NCBI GenBank assembly: GCA_934754375.1
Contig: CAKVHT010000001.1
Span: 62,001 to 126,000 of the forward strand
Reading direction: 5' to 3'
Source of the DNA: an uncultured Clostridia bacterium
GTDB lineage: Bacteria; Bacillota; Clostridia; Christensenellales; UBA1242
Length of the DNA stretch: 64,000 nucleotides
The translations under genes and the position numbers were made by a program. The notes below the pieces were generated by a model. It saw nothing but the letters and a program-made list of their open reading frames with translations. It did no database searches and was not told the origin of the DNA. Positions 39,721 to 48,913 of this stretch are shown here, one piece after another; positions within the stretch are counted from its first letter, which is position 1; every line of letters starts with the position of its first letter.

Positions 39721-40353
39721 ATGAAAACAAAACACAAAATTTTTAGTTTAATAATGGCAGTATTGTTATTTATACCAGCAATGTCTTTCTTAACTGCTTG
39801 TGGAGATAATGGCTCAGGTGGTGGAAATCTAAATTTACATGATAGTTCTAAATGGTTTACCGAAACAGAATTGTCTGCAGTTGGTCTATCTAATTTAACA
39901 GCACCAACTGGTCTTAACGGAGAGATTTCTTCTAGTGATGCTTGGCTTAATGATGGTTACTCATTTTCGCAACCTTGCGACAATGTTGACTTGTTAGAAC
40001 AAAATGCAGAAATTTATTTAAACTATTTTAAGACAAATTATAATGGATATTTTGGACATATCTCTGGTAATCACGGTGCAATATATGGCGAAAATGAAAC
40101 ATGGTATGTTTTAGAACAAAGCAATAACTTAAACGACTATTTTGGTGACAACCCAAGTAAACTTTATAAATTTTACTATGTTACAAACCACGATACAGAT
40201 AAACAAGGGTATTTTGTTCAAAACTCGGTTTATACTTTTGAAATTAGATATGAATTTAGCTCTTCAAAAAATCAATATTTGTTTAAACTGTTTATAGAAA
40301 AAGCAGATACATCATCTAATGGAATATTTTCATATTATTACAAAATAAAATAA
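39721..40353 (+). CDS. Putative lipoprotein
   Basis: A 210-residue exported protein with a signal peptide (MKTKHKIFSLIMAVLLF) and lipobox LTAC at about residue 24, then a Gly/Ser linker and a Tyr/Asn-rich domain. AAAGGAG precedes the ATG at 39721; an in-frame ATG at 39676 has no ribosome binding site and would spoil the signal peptide. No family is recognised. Confidence 0.7.
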   Translation: MKTKHKIFSLIMAVLLFIPAMSFLTACGDNGSGGGNLNLHDSSKWFTETELSAVGLSNLTAPTGLNGEISSSDAWLNDGYSFSQPCDNVDLLEQNAEIYLNYFKTNYNGYFGHISGNHGAIYGENETWYVLEQSNNLNDYFGDNPSKLYKFYYVTNHDTDKQGYFVQNSVYTFEIRYEFSSSKNQYLFKLFIEKADTSSNGIFSYYYKIK

Positions 40354-40380
40354 ACTTGTTAAAACGCAATTTATATATTA

Positions 40381-40434
40381 AAAAATGAGAGCAGGACTAA
40401 CTCCACAGAGTTAAATAGTACTCTCATTTTTTTG
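40381..40434 (+). terminator. Compound terminator
   Basis: AAAAATGAGAG (40381-40391) pairs with CTCTCATTTTT (40421-40431). The loop holds a smaller hairpin AACTC/GAGTT. A T-run follows. Confidence 0.75.
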
Positions 40435-40484
40435 ACTAATAGTTGTTGTAATAAGACAAGCACTTGTTAATATTTTAAATTTTT

Positions 40485-40682
40485 ATGATTTCGTGTAAAA
40501 ATGAAAATGGTAATTTGAAAAATTTGAACTTAAAAAATTTTGAACTAGATAAAGATTTGCAAGATTTTGATTGGTCTCAAACAAAAATTGTGTTTGTATC
40601 TCCAAAATTCACACAATATCAGATAGACGCAACATCTTATGGTATAATTATTTCGTTTAATATTTTAATCATTTTTAAATAA
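40485..40682 (+). pseudogene. Fragment of a DUF5655-like (restriction-nuclease-associated) protein
   Basis: The first 45 residues contain KDLQDFDWSQTKIVFVSPKF then TQYQIDA. These resemble the C-terminal block of DUF5655/predicted transport proteins, where the sequence normally continues into INFxDLPIELWEV. Here it changes to an unrelated hydrophobic tail after SYG. There is no ribosome binding site and no upstream domain. I read it as a truncated relic. Confidence 0.45.
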
Positions 40683-40854
40683 TACACAAAATTCTTAGTT
40701 TGTGTAAAACTCAACTTATGCAAGTAAAACGCTACAATAAAATATAAATATATATTGTTAAAAACTTTTCGTTATTATCTTGTTATGGATTTGTAGAAAG
40801 ATTTTTTTTGTGATAAACTGAATATGTTATACTTTTACATTATGGAGTAAAATA

Positions 40855-42306
40855 ATGAATAAAGAGATTGGAATACTTTGTCATATAACATCATTACCAA
40901 ACAAATATGGTGTTGGCGATTTTGGAAAAGAAGCGTACAAATTTGTAGATTTTTTAGCGAAAAACAATATAAAGATTTGGCAAATTTTGCCTTTAAGCCA
41001 AACTGGCGAAACTAATTGCCCCTACTACTGCAACTGCTACTTTTCTTATGACGAAATGCTTTTTGATATTGACGACCTTATCGAAAAAAAATTAATAACA
41101 AAAAAAGATGTTTTGAATCTATTAAAATTGCCAAAAACTAAAAAAATTGTGTATGGCCCTATAAAAAAAGAAAAAGCCTTCATTTTTGAAAAAGCTTACG
41201 CAAACATTTCAAAAGAGATGTTAGAAAATTTAAAAGCATACTTAAGCAAAAACGAAGATGTTTATGACTACGCGGTTTACAAAGCATTACTTGAAAAAAA
41301 CAATCTAGAGGACTGGAGAAAATTAGATAAAAACTTATTAACTTCAAAATCAAAACAATATACCCAGTTTGTAAAAGACAACGAGCAACTGATATTAAAA
41401 TATGGGTTCTATCAATATATTTTAGACTTGCAATGGCAAAAACTAAAAACTTACGCAAACAAAAAAGGCATAACGATATTGGGCGACTTACCTATCTATC
41501 CCAACGTTATGTCGTTTGATGTTTTCGCCAACAAGGAAATGTATCAATTAGACAACAAATACAATATGTTATGTACCGGTGGCGTTCCAAAAAGCCGTCC
41601 GGACGAGAACGAGCAAAACTGGGGCTCTAGTGTTTACGACTGGAAAGTTTTAGAAAAAGACAACTACACATATTTAATTAAAAAAATAAAGATGCTATTA
41701 GAAAAATTTGACATTTTGCGCTTAGACCACTTTTACGGATATGTAGAACACTACGAGTACTCCACCACAAACAGCGCGGACAATAAATGGGTGCGAGCTG
41801 GCGGAATGGACTTTTTCACAACATTAAGCAAACAAATCAACATAAATCGAATTGTTGTTGAAAACTTAGGATTTATTAAAGAAGAATGCGACAAGGTTAT
41901 AAAAAAATTTAACCTTACTGGAATGTGTCTACTTGAAGACGCTCTAAACAACAGCCGCTACATACCTAAAAATGTTGAGCCAAACAACATTTTCTACGCA
42001 GGAACACACGACAACAACACGCTTATTGGCTACTACGATAGTCTTAACGAAAAAGACAAAGAGCGCTTTCGCGAGATGATTAACATTGATAAAAACAGCT
42101 GCAACAAAAAAGTTGTTGTGGAGTCATTAAAACAAATGTTAAACAGCAAAGCAAGATGCGATATTTTCCAAATTCAAGACCTTCTATTACAAAATGGCTT
42201 TTATAGAATGAACACCCCAGGCGTGCCTTACGGTCAATGGGATTACAAAATGCCAAAAAAATACGAAAACAAGGTTAAAAACACATTAAACCTTATTAGA
42301 AAATAA
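40855..42306 (+). CDS. malQ: 4-alpha-glucanotransferase (amylomaltase)
   Basis: A GH77 enzyme that disproportionates maltodextrins. The 483 residues are typical. The N-terminus ITSLPNKYGVGDFG, YWQILPL-like IWQILPLSQTG, the nucleophile in RLDHFYGYVEH near residue 287, the acid/base Glu in VVENLGFI near 342 (usually AEDLG) and GTHDNNT near 382 identify the family. GGAG lies 7 bases before the ATG. It stands alone, between gene fragments. Codon use (many AAC, GAC, TAC) differs from neighbouring genes and suggests a separate origin. Confidence 0.93.
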   Translation: MNKEIGILCHITSLPNKYGVGDFGKEAYKFVDFLAKNNIKIWQILPLSQTGETNCPYYCNCYFSYDEMLFDIDDLIEKKLITKKDVLNLLKLPKTKKIVYGPIKKEKAFIFEKAYANISKEMLENLKAYLSKNEDVYDYAVYKALLEKNNLEDWRKLDKNLLTSKSKQYTQFVKDNEQLILKYGFYQYILDLQWQKLKTYANKKGITILGDLPIYPNVMSFDVFANKEMYQLDNKYNMLCTGGVPKSRPDENEQNWGSSVYDWKVLEKDNYTYLIKKIKMLLEKFDILRLDHFYGYVEHYEYSTTNSADNKWVRAGGMDFFTTLSKQININRIVVENLGFIKEECDKVIKKFNLTGMCLLEDALNNSRYIPKNVEPNNIFYAGTHDNNTLIGYYDSLNEKDKERFREMINIDKNSCNKKVVVESLKQMLNSKARCDIFQIQDLLLQNGFYRMNTPGVPYGQWDYKMPKKYENKVKNTLNLIRK

Positions 42307-42359
42307 TAAATTTTCTAATCAAAAAACCACAAGAAGAGTTAAAAACATACAACAACTGG

Positions 42360-42503
42360 TTGCATTTTGGTGCAACAATTAGGGGTATTTTCTATGGTCG
42401 TAGTAAAAATCCGAGAACGAGAACAATTTTAGATATTTGTCAAGCATTAGAAATTACACTATTTGATTTCTTTAATGATCCAGCCTTTAAGGATATAGAA
42501 TTA
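42360..42503 (+). pseudogene. Truncated XRE-family regulator
   Basis: IRGIFYGRSKNPRTRTILDI then CQALEITLFDFFNDPAF match the recognition helix and following helices of an XRE/Cro HTH domain of the kind ending in ITLxDFF. The first two helices and a start codon with a ribosome binding site are missing, and the frame runs into unrelated hydrophobic sequence. Confidence 0.6.
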
Positions 42504-42545
42504 AGGATTGCATTTTCTTCAATTTTGTTTTTCATTTTTAACTCT

Positions 42546-42794
42546 TTAATCATTTATTGTTTCAAAATCATTTACTTCAATAGGTGTTCTTTCACACCCA
42601 TATTCAAAGTAAAAATCGCCATTATCATCTTTTAATAAGTCGTATTCAATCACGCTTATTTTTCCATGATTGGTAATGGCAACATTGATGGTTCTTCTTT
42701 CAAAATCAATTGAAACGATATTGAAAGTTACAAAACATTCACCATCATAGTAGGAAAACTTTTTAAGGCAGTATTTCTTAACTTCGTTATTCAT
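42546..42794 (-). CDS. Small hypothetical protein
   Basis: An 82-residue acidic beta-rich protein (FSYYDGECFVTFNIVSIDF, then NVAITNHGKISVIEYDLL). A strong TAGGAGG lies 7 bases before the ATG, so it is probably expressed. It sits among mobile-gene remnants. No family is recognised. Confidence 0.6.
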   Translation of the reverse strand: MNNEVKKYCLKKFSYYDGECFVTFNIVSIDFERRTINVAITNHGKISVIEYDLLKDDNGDFYFEYGCERTPIEVNDFETIND

Positions 42795-42932
42795 CTTTAA
42801 ACCTCCTATTTAGATTTGTCTTTCGGCAGACCTAACGAAAGCATAGGTTGTAAAATTTGTAAATTAAAGGGCAGAGCGTATGTCAATGAAATAGAAAAAA
42901 TTATTGACTTTAAAATAGTTAAATGAATTAAA

Positions 42933-42959
42933 AAAGACCAGGTTAAAAACCTAGTCTTT
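42933..42959 (-). terminator. Hairpin, possible terminator of the helicase gene
   Basis: AAAGAC-C-AGGTT (42933-42944) pairs with AACCT-A-GTCTTT (42948-42959) with one mismatch and an AAA loop. It lies 130 bases beyond the helicase stop. The gap also contains a 34-codon frame abutting the helicase stop that ends near 42988; I cannot support it as a gene. Confidence 0.4.
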
Positions 42960-43091
42960 AAAATATTGAAATTAACAATAAATTGTTTAAGCGATAATTT
43001 TTTCCATTGACATATGCAAACCAATTAATGCTACGATATGGTCAACGAACGGCTGAGATAAATAGGAATAGATTTGTAAACAAATTATCAT

Positions 43092-46001
43092 TTATTTAGT
43101 GTATTCTTTAAAGTACCAATCAGATTTAAATGCTGGTTGTAAAATTCCATTGTTGTTTCTCACAATATGAACATTTTGAATCTTGCCTGTATATTTTTTT
43201 GAAAATTTTTCAAAATCATTAAACGGGTCTAGTGTGTCATTATTTCTTAAAGTTATAATAAACCTAGCAACTCTGTAACTATTGTATTCATCTAATTTGT
43301 TATTTAAATATGTTGTAAAATTGTAAGAGTGAGAATTTCCAACATCAAATAAATATGATATTTTTAATGATGTTATATTTTGTGGTAGCTCTACTTTTTC
43401 CATTTTTGTTATTTTACATGGCAAGTAAGTGCCTTTATTATTTATACTTTTAATAAGGTTTTCATTAAATCTTATCTTGTATAATTCATCATCATTATCG
43501 CATTTGATTGTATAAGTACAATTGTTTAAGTAAAAATTAGAACATCCATAAAAATTTTTATTTGGTATTTTAACTAAATAAGCTCCACATTGTGGGCATT
43601 TTAAATAATTTAAATTACCTTGTATATTGATATCGTTACTAATTTCTTCAACGAATCTGGAAATTTCGTTTGTTCCAGTAATTATGTACACTTTATTTTT
43701 TGTTCTTGTTAAGGCAACATAGAAAAGGCGTCGATCTTCTCCATATTCTATTTCATCATCACTAGCAATAACGAATTTTAATATTTTATCGTCTCCCAAA
43801 GTGTCAGGTAGTCCATGATATCCTTCTTTAATATCGAATAACACAACATTATCAGCTTCCAATCCTTTACTTTTATGAATGGTCATACAATCCACACGCA
43901 TCTTGTTAAAAGTAAAAGATAAGAATTGGTTATTGTTGGTTGTAATATTAATTCTGTTATCTTTGTTTTTTAGCCAGTATTGAATTATTGCAATTTCATA
44001 GTTGTTACGTGTAAGGATAAGCAAAGATTTATATTTGTTTGATAAATCTTCTAAAATCCTATTTAAAATTTTTATTCTTGGGTCATTTTCGACTTGTTGA
44101 TAACATTCATAATCATCATCAGATTTTATTAAAGATAGGGGAATAGATGTTAAATTTTTTGTAAAGGCACAAACAACGATAGGCTTTTCACATGTTTTGT
44201 CTGACAATAAATTTTTATCAATTTGAGTTTTGTTCTTTTTTATAAAATTGCCACTTACATCAATTAATTGTTTTGAATTTCTGTAAGTTTTTTCTATTTT
44301 TAGTAGCACAGAATTTGGAAATATTGTATTAAATTTAGTTATTAAACAAACTTCACTTCCAGCAAATCTATAAATTGATTGCCAATCATCGCCAAAAGCG
44401 GTCAATTTTGCATTGTTTATTTTTAACAAATGTTTTAATAGGTTTATTTTATTTATTGAAACGTCCTGATATTCATCTACAATAATATATTTATAATTTC
44501 CTATTGAGTATTTTCCGTTGGCTAATAATTTATTTGCATAATTAATCAAGTCTTCAAAATCAAATAAGTTTTCTTTTTTTAACATTGCTTGGTATCTAAT
44601 GTAAATTTCTTTAATCAAGTACAATGTGTTTCTTTCCGATGGGGAAGCGTTGGGAAAAAATGTGTGAAAATCTTTTAATTCAAGCTCTCTGTTTTTAAAT
44701 AATTTAATGAATGATGAGACGGTTTGTAAAAATAATTCTTCAAAGTTGTCTTCACTTTGTAATATTTGCAGATATTCTTGAGCTATAGGCTGTAAATTGA
44801 CTCCATGTTCAATAAGCTTTTTTTCTAATTCAGGGATTAAATTATCGTGTTGGTATGAAAATGTCTCAATTAAGGTTGTTTTGTTTGTTTGGTGTAACTC
44901 TTTTTTCCAGTTCATATCGTCATGATATTTTTTAATTTTATTTTCGTCTTTCAACCAAGAAGCTTGTCCAGATTCGTCAATTCCAAAATGTTCAATATAT
45001 ATGTCATATTCTGGTAGATAGAAGTCTGGTTTATAATGAGTACCAAGTTTTACATTATATTTGTATTCAGGTTCATATTGGTATTTTATACCATGTAAGA
45101 ATAAAATATTTGCGATTTCTAATTCATAAATACTTTTTACATTTTCCTTTGCAATAGTTATAAGGTCTGGTTTTCCTTTCTTAATTTTCTGAAGTTCTTG
45201 ATCTTGTTGTATTGAATTTATAACATCTTTTGCGGTTATAAGTTTTTCTACTTTACCAAATTTTTTGCTAAGATAATTTTCACAATAAATAGAAATATTT
45301 GAAGTCATAGCCTTACTATTTGTGTTTCTTATCTCATTAAGAGAGTCTCTTAAAAATTTTAGTGTTCGATTTTCATCTGCAATTTTATATGATACTTTAT
45401 TACATTGTAAAATTTCAAGTCCTAGTTTATGGAATGTTTTGACATTTATATCATTATAACCAGTTATTTTTTCTAATCTCTCTTTTAATTCATTACATAC
45501 TTTATTGGTAAATGATATACATAAAATTTCATTAGGATTGACACCTTTATTTATTAGATAACCAATTTTTGCGCAAATAGTTAATGTTTTACCGCTTCCA
45601 GCACCTGCGATTACGAGAGAGTAGTCGTCGTTAATTATGCACGCTTCTTGCTGTTGATTATCCAAAGACTTATTTTCAACACAAGTAAAATAATCTTTAT
45701 ATTTAAGTTTTTCATTGTACACAAAATGCCTATTTATTAAAGTTCTTGCATTTGGAATATATTTGTAAGTGTTAATAAATTCATTGATTTTCTTTGTTTT
45801 CAAAGGTGTTTTTTCCAGTTTTAGAAACAGACTTCTATATTTTTCCATAAAATATGTCATTTCTTTGTAAGAAAAGTAATTTTGTTTTATAGTTTCATAT
45901 TCTTGAAAAAAAGATCTGGTAGCTTTAATAAAATAATGTCTATATATAGCTATCACTGTTGCAACTGCTATTAAAGATAAAGAAATTATAAAAATAGTCA
46001 C
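43092..46001 (-). CDS. Membrane-anchored UvrD/HelD-type helicase with nuclease-like insert and zinc finger
   Basis: A 969-residue superfamily I helicase. A transmembrane helix occupies residues 2-20. Motifs follow: Q-motif LDNQQQEAC (113-121), Walker A AGAGSGKT (132-139), TFHKLG, Walker B VDEYQDVS (near 507), and TIHKSKGLEADNVVLFD and FYVALTRTKNKVYI at the C-terminal end. An insert near residues 320-345 (KPDFYLPEYDIYIEHFGID) looks like the PD-(D/E)XK nuclease module of helicase IV-like proteins. A topoisomerase-type zinc finger (CPQCG, then CSNFYLNNC) lies near 800-830. The role is probably DNA repair or defence; the membrane anchor is unusual. Confidence 0.88.
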   Translation of the reverse strand: MTIFIISLSLIAVATVIAIYRHYFIKATRSFFQEYETIKQNYFSYKEMTYFMEKYRSLFLKLEKTPLKTKKINEFINTYKYIPNARTLINRHFVYNEKLKYKDYFTCVENKSLDNQQQEACIINDDYSLVIAGAGSGKTLTICAKIGYLINKGVNPNEILCISFTNKVCNELKERLEKITGYNDINVKTFHKLGLEILQCNKVSYKIADENRTLKFLRDSLNEIRNTNSKAMTSNISIYCENYLSKKFGKVEKLITAKDVINSIQQDQELQKIKKGKPDLITIAKENVKSIYELEIANILFLHGIKYQYEPEYKYNVKLGTHYKPDFYLPEYDIYIEHFGIDESGQASWLKDENKIKKYHDDMNWKKELHQTNKTTLIETFSYQHDNLIPELEKKLIEHGVNLQPIAQEYLQILQSEDNFEELFLQTVSSFIKLFKNRELELKDFHTFFPNASPSERNTLYLIKEIYIRYQAMLKKENLFDFEDLINYANKLLANGKYSIGNYKYIIVDEYQDVSINKINLLKHLLKINNAKLTAFGDDWQSIYRFAGSEVCLITKFNTIFPNSVLLKIEKTYRNSKQLIDVSGNFIKKNKTQIDKNLLSDKTCEKPIVVCAFTKNLTSIPLSLIKSDDDYECYQQVENDPRIKILNRILEDLSNKYKSLLILTRNNYEIAIIQYWLKNKDNRINITTNNNQFLSFTFNKMRVDCMTIHKSKGLEADNVVLFDIKEGYHGLPDTLGDDKILKFVIASDDEIEYGEDRRLFYVALTRTKNKVYIITGTNEISRFVEEISNDINIQGNLNYLKCPQCGAYLVKIPNKNFYGCSNFYLNNCTYTIKCDNDDELYKIRFNENLIKSINNKGTYLPCKITKMEKVELPQNITSLKISYLFDVGNSHSYNFTTYLNNKLDEYNSYRVARFIITLRNNDTLDPFNDFEKFSKKYTGKIQNVHIVRNNNGILQPAFKSDWYFKEYTK

Positions 46002-46133
46002 TAAAAAATCTCCGATCGTATAAATTTAAAATCATTGTAACATAATTTTCCAAAATTTGTAGCTTTTGTTACAATATATAAATAATTACAATAAAGTGTA
46101 GATTGGTGAGGCTGAAACCAATAAATAAAAAAT

Positions 46134-46171
46134 CCCTCAATAATCTACTATAAAAGTGTCGTTATTGAGGG
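46134..46171 (-). terminator. Terminator of tRNA-Thr (first copy)
   Basis: CCCTCAATAA pairs with TTATTGAGGG around an 18-base loop. Read on the minus strand it is followed by ATTTTTTATTT, directly after the tRNA 3' end. Confidence 0.75.
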
Positions 46172-46175
46172 GATA

Positions 46176-46251
46176 TGGAGCTTATGACGGGGCTCGAACC
46201 CGTGACCTCAGCCTTACCAAGGCTGTGCGCTACCTGCTGCGCCACATAAGC
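46176..46251 (-). tRNA. tRNA-Thr(GGT), first copy
   Basis: A full cloverleaf on the minus strand: acceptor GCTTATG/CATAAGC, anticodon stem CAGCC/GGCTG with loop TTGGTAA (anticodon GGT), and T arm ACGGG-TTCGAGC-CCCGT. The discriminator is T and CCA is encoded. It differs in the acceptor stem from the second tRNA-Thr at 57282. The 220 bases to the element hold a GCAGAC/GTCTGC hairpin and nothing else I can name. Confidence 0.93.
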
Positions 46252-46469
46252 ATAAGGCAGACTTTTATCCGTCTGCAATGGACTATTTTTTTAAAATTAT
46301 CTGCATGATGTTTGTCTTTAAAAACACACTAAATAGCCCAAAAATTTGAATAAAAGTCTATGCTAATTCTATGCTGGTTTTTCAAATTTGTCAAATTTTG
46401 AGCATTACTACTTAGACTCGGCTTCATTTTTGAGTGTTAATTAACAAACTTGGCCTTGATATCCGCAGT

Positions 46470-46576
46470 TTACCAAGGTGGTGCTCTACCGCTGAGCCAC
46501 ACCAGCATGTGCTGTTTTTTGAACGATTTTTGCGGTGAAATAGAGTGGTGAAAAAGTGCCGTTTTTGTTTTACCAA
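46470..46576 (-). repeat. Left attachment repeat with tRNA-Thr 5' half
   Basis: It contains, on the minus strand, the 5' half of tRNA-Thr (acceptor GCTGGTG through the anticodon loop) plus about 65 bases of 5' flank, matching 57320-57426 with few differences. The adjoining 46577-46600 (CTGCTCTAGC) resembles a further decayed tRNA 5' half. The tRNA 3' half is absent. Confidence 0.8.
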
Positions 46577-46661
46577 AACTCTGCTCTAGCATACAAGAGT
46601 TTCGCTCTATCTCCTAAATCGCCAATAAAATAAGCGAATTTGAGATATTAAAAATCAATTA

Positions 46662-46700
46662 GTGTAGTAAGATTTTAGTTTACTACACTTTTTTACACCT
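46662..46700. repeat. Left integrase arm-site candidates
   Basis: GTGTAGTAA (46662-46670), TTTACTACAC (46679-46688) and TTTTACACCT (46691-46700) repeat the motif found three times near the integrase end. The rest of 46577-46942 is AT-rich and holds no gene. Confidence 0.5.
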
Positions 46701-46942
46701 AAATGTACAAATTTGGTTGAATTAAGTGTTCTAAAACTATATAAAACTGCCTAAAACTTTTATGACCTTTTCGTATTTTAAGTGCGTATTTATGCAAAAA
46801 TTTTGTGAGTGAAATAAATAACTTAAATTTTTTCTTATTAAATTTAGAATACAACATAATATATAAGATAGTATACAAGATGTTGACTTTTTATTTTTTA
46901 TTGTTTATAATCTATTTGTACAAAAATAAGTGAGGTTTTTAA

Positions 46943-47932
46943 ATGGAAGATAAATATATTCCACCATACGAGATAACTGATGAAATGTTGGAACTTGTTT
47001 CCGAAATAATGGAAAATTTAGGCAAACTTTCGGGTGTTAATGAATTGGAAAAATTACCAAGACTTCGCAGAGTGAGTAGAATAAAGTCTATTCACTCTTC
47101 ATTAGCAATCGAAAACAACACACTTTCTATTGAACAAGTAACAGATGTTATCAATGGGAAAAGGGTTCTTGCTCCACAAAAAGATATTGAAGAAGTCCAC
47201 AATGCTTTTAATGCTTACGAAAAATTAAGTGAAATAAATCCATATAGTATTGATGACATGTTGAGAATTCACGGCATTATGATGAATGGTCTTGTAAAGG
47301 AAGCGGGTAAACTTCGTTCAGGACAAGTTGGAGTTTATAATCAAGAGGGTAAAGTTGTTCATCTTGCTCCGCCAGCAGATTTTGTTCCACAACAGCTAGG
47401 ACAACTTTTTGATTGGGTGAAAAACAGCAATGCAAATATGTTAATTAAATCTAGTGTTTTCCATTATGAATTTGAATTTATCCACCCATTTAATGATGGC
47501 AACGGAAGAACTGGAAGACTTTGGCAGACAGCATTGCTTGCTAGTTGGAAACCAATATTTGCTTGGATACCTATCGAAAGCATTATTAAAGATAACCAAG
47601 AAGATTATTACAATGCAATTACTTTATCTACTAGTCAGGGCAAATCTAATATCTTCATTGAGTTTATGCTAGATGTAATTAACAAAGCAATTAAAGATAT
47701 AATAACCGACACTAGAAATCACTATAACCATATCAACAATCAAATTACAGAACTTATGAAAGTGATAGAAAGTTATCCACAATCGGCAACGGAACTTATG
47801 GAAAAATTAAACCTAAAATCTCGTTTAGGATTTAGAAAAAACTATTTGCAACCTGCCTTAGACGCTGGATTAATTGGAATGACCGAACCCGACAAACCAA
47901 CAAGCAAAAATCAAAAGTATTTTAAAATTTAA
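46943..47932 (+). CDS. Fic-family protein (AMP-transferase fold)
   Basis: A 329-residue Fic protein. The active-site motif HPFNDGNGRTGR lies at about residues 180-191 with all catalytic residues. An inhibitory helix motif SSLAIENN at about 51-58 matches class II Fic proteins that regulate themselves through an N-terminal Glu. A winged-helix-like domain ends the protein. Fic proteins usually transfer AMP from ATP to a target protein; the target is unknown. It is element cargo, preceded by GTGAGG. Confidence 0.93.
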   Translation: MEDKYIPPYEITDEMLELVSEIMENLGKLSGVNELEKLPRLRRVSRIKSIHSSLAIENNTLSIEQVTDVINGKRVLAPQKDIEEVHNAFNAYEKLSEINPYSIDDMLRIHGIMMNGLVKEAGKLRSGQVGVYNQEGKVVHLAPPADFVPQQLGQLFDWVKNSNANMLIKSSVFHYEFEFIHPFNDGNGRTGRLWQTALLASWKPIFAWIPIESIIKDNQEDYYNAITLSTSQGKSNIFIEFMLDVINKAIKDIITDTRNHYNHINNQITELMKVIESYPQSATELMEKLNLKSRLGFRKNYLQPALDAGLIGMTEPDKPTSKNQKYFKI

Positions 47933-48021
47933 TTATTTACCAAGTGATGAAATTAATAATGAGATAATGATTTCAATCATATCCAATTCGATTTCTTATG
48001 ATATCAATCTTAGGAGAATTT

Positions 48022-48813
48022 ATGGACAATATGGACAAAAAGATAGAACTAGAAGAAAAAGCAAAGGGTTATTATAGTTATTTAGTTGAAAAAAGTTTAG
48101 AATATAAATTTGATGATGATGTAAAAATATTAGATTTAATGAATCGAATAATTGTCATCTTTGACAGTTTGAAGTTAAATATAGCTAATCAAACACAATT
48201 GCAATTATACAAGTCTATAACTAAAATGCTTAATGACTTTTATTACTCATTATTTTCAAACAACTTTCAAGTTGTTAGTTTGTTTCTTAGAATGATTTCT
48301 GAAAATATGATTATTTTTTCTGTAATGTTAAATAACGATTTAAAAATAACAGAATATTGGCAGTATTGGGAATTTATGAAATTACAGGAAACTTTAAAAA
48401 TTAATGATTGGAAATATATTCCAGAGTTTATAGAGTTTAGGAAAGATTTAAACAAGAATTTTTCAAGTAAAGAAATTAAGAACTTAACGCGAAAGAATTA
48501 TGGCTGGGCTGTATCGTTGGGATTGAATGCCCATAGTTGCACTTTGAAACAAATTTCATTAAAACAGCAAAATGAAATACTATATAAAATTTTCTCAGAA
48601 GTCTCAAATCGGGTTCATAATAGTTCATTTTCTCAGTTTATTAGCAACATTGATACTGGTAATACATTTCTCTTCTTTTGCAGTGAATTTATATCTTTAA
48701 CAGATGTCTTAATAGAAATATTAACCCCTTTTATAACAAATCAACTTGAAATCAACAACTATAAAAAATTATCTTTACAATTTCTATTGTTACAAGAGAA
48801 CAATATCTCTTAG
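48022..48813 (+). CDS. Uncharacterised helical protein, possibly DUF5677-like
   Basis: A 263-residue, mostly helical protein. SEVSNRVHNSSFSQF near residue 195 resembles the conserved 'lSxxvHps' helix of DUF5677-type proteins, and SLFLRMISENMIIF has the preceding helix pattern. I chose the ATG at 48022 because TAGGAG lies 6 bases upstream; the ATG at 47998 has none. It lies between the Fic gene and the HTH-InlB fusion. The function is unknown; related proteins are often found in mobile or defence gene sets. Confidence 0.6.
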   Translation: MDNMDKKIELEEKAKGYYSYLVEKSLEYKFDDDVKILDLMNRIIVIFDSLKLNIANQTQLQLYKSITKMLNDFYYSLFSNNFQVVSLFLRMISENMIIFSVMLNNDLKITEYWQYWEFMKLQETLKINDWKYIPEFIEFRKDLNKNFSSKEIKNLTRKNYGWAVSLGLNAHSCTLKQISLKQQNEILYKIFSEVSNRVHNSSFSQFISNIDTGNTFLFFCSEFISLTDVLIEILTPFITNQLEINNYKKLSLQFLLLQENNIS

Positions 48814-48913
48814 TTTTCTTTAAAATATAGATAAATTCTTTAATCAATAGACAATTCTACGATACATTCTACGCAAAGATGTGATATAATTTTTGTAGTT
48901 AGAAGGAGATACT

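Noticed and set aside
42806..43024. 72-codon minus-strand frame below the helicase gene
   Set aside because: It crosses the hairpin at 42933-42959 and has no ribosome binding site; composition is typical of chance frames.
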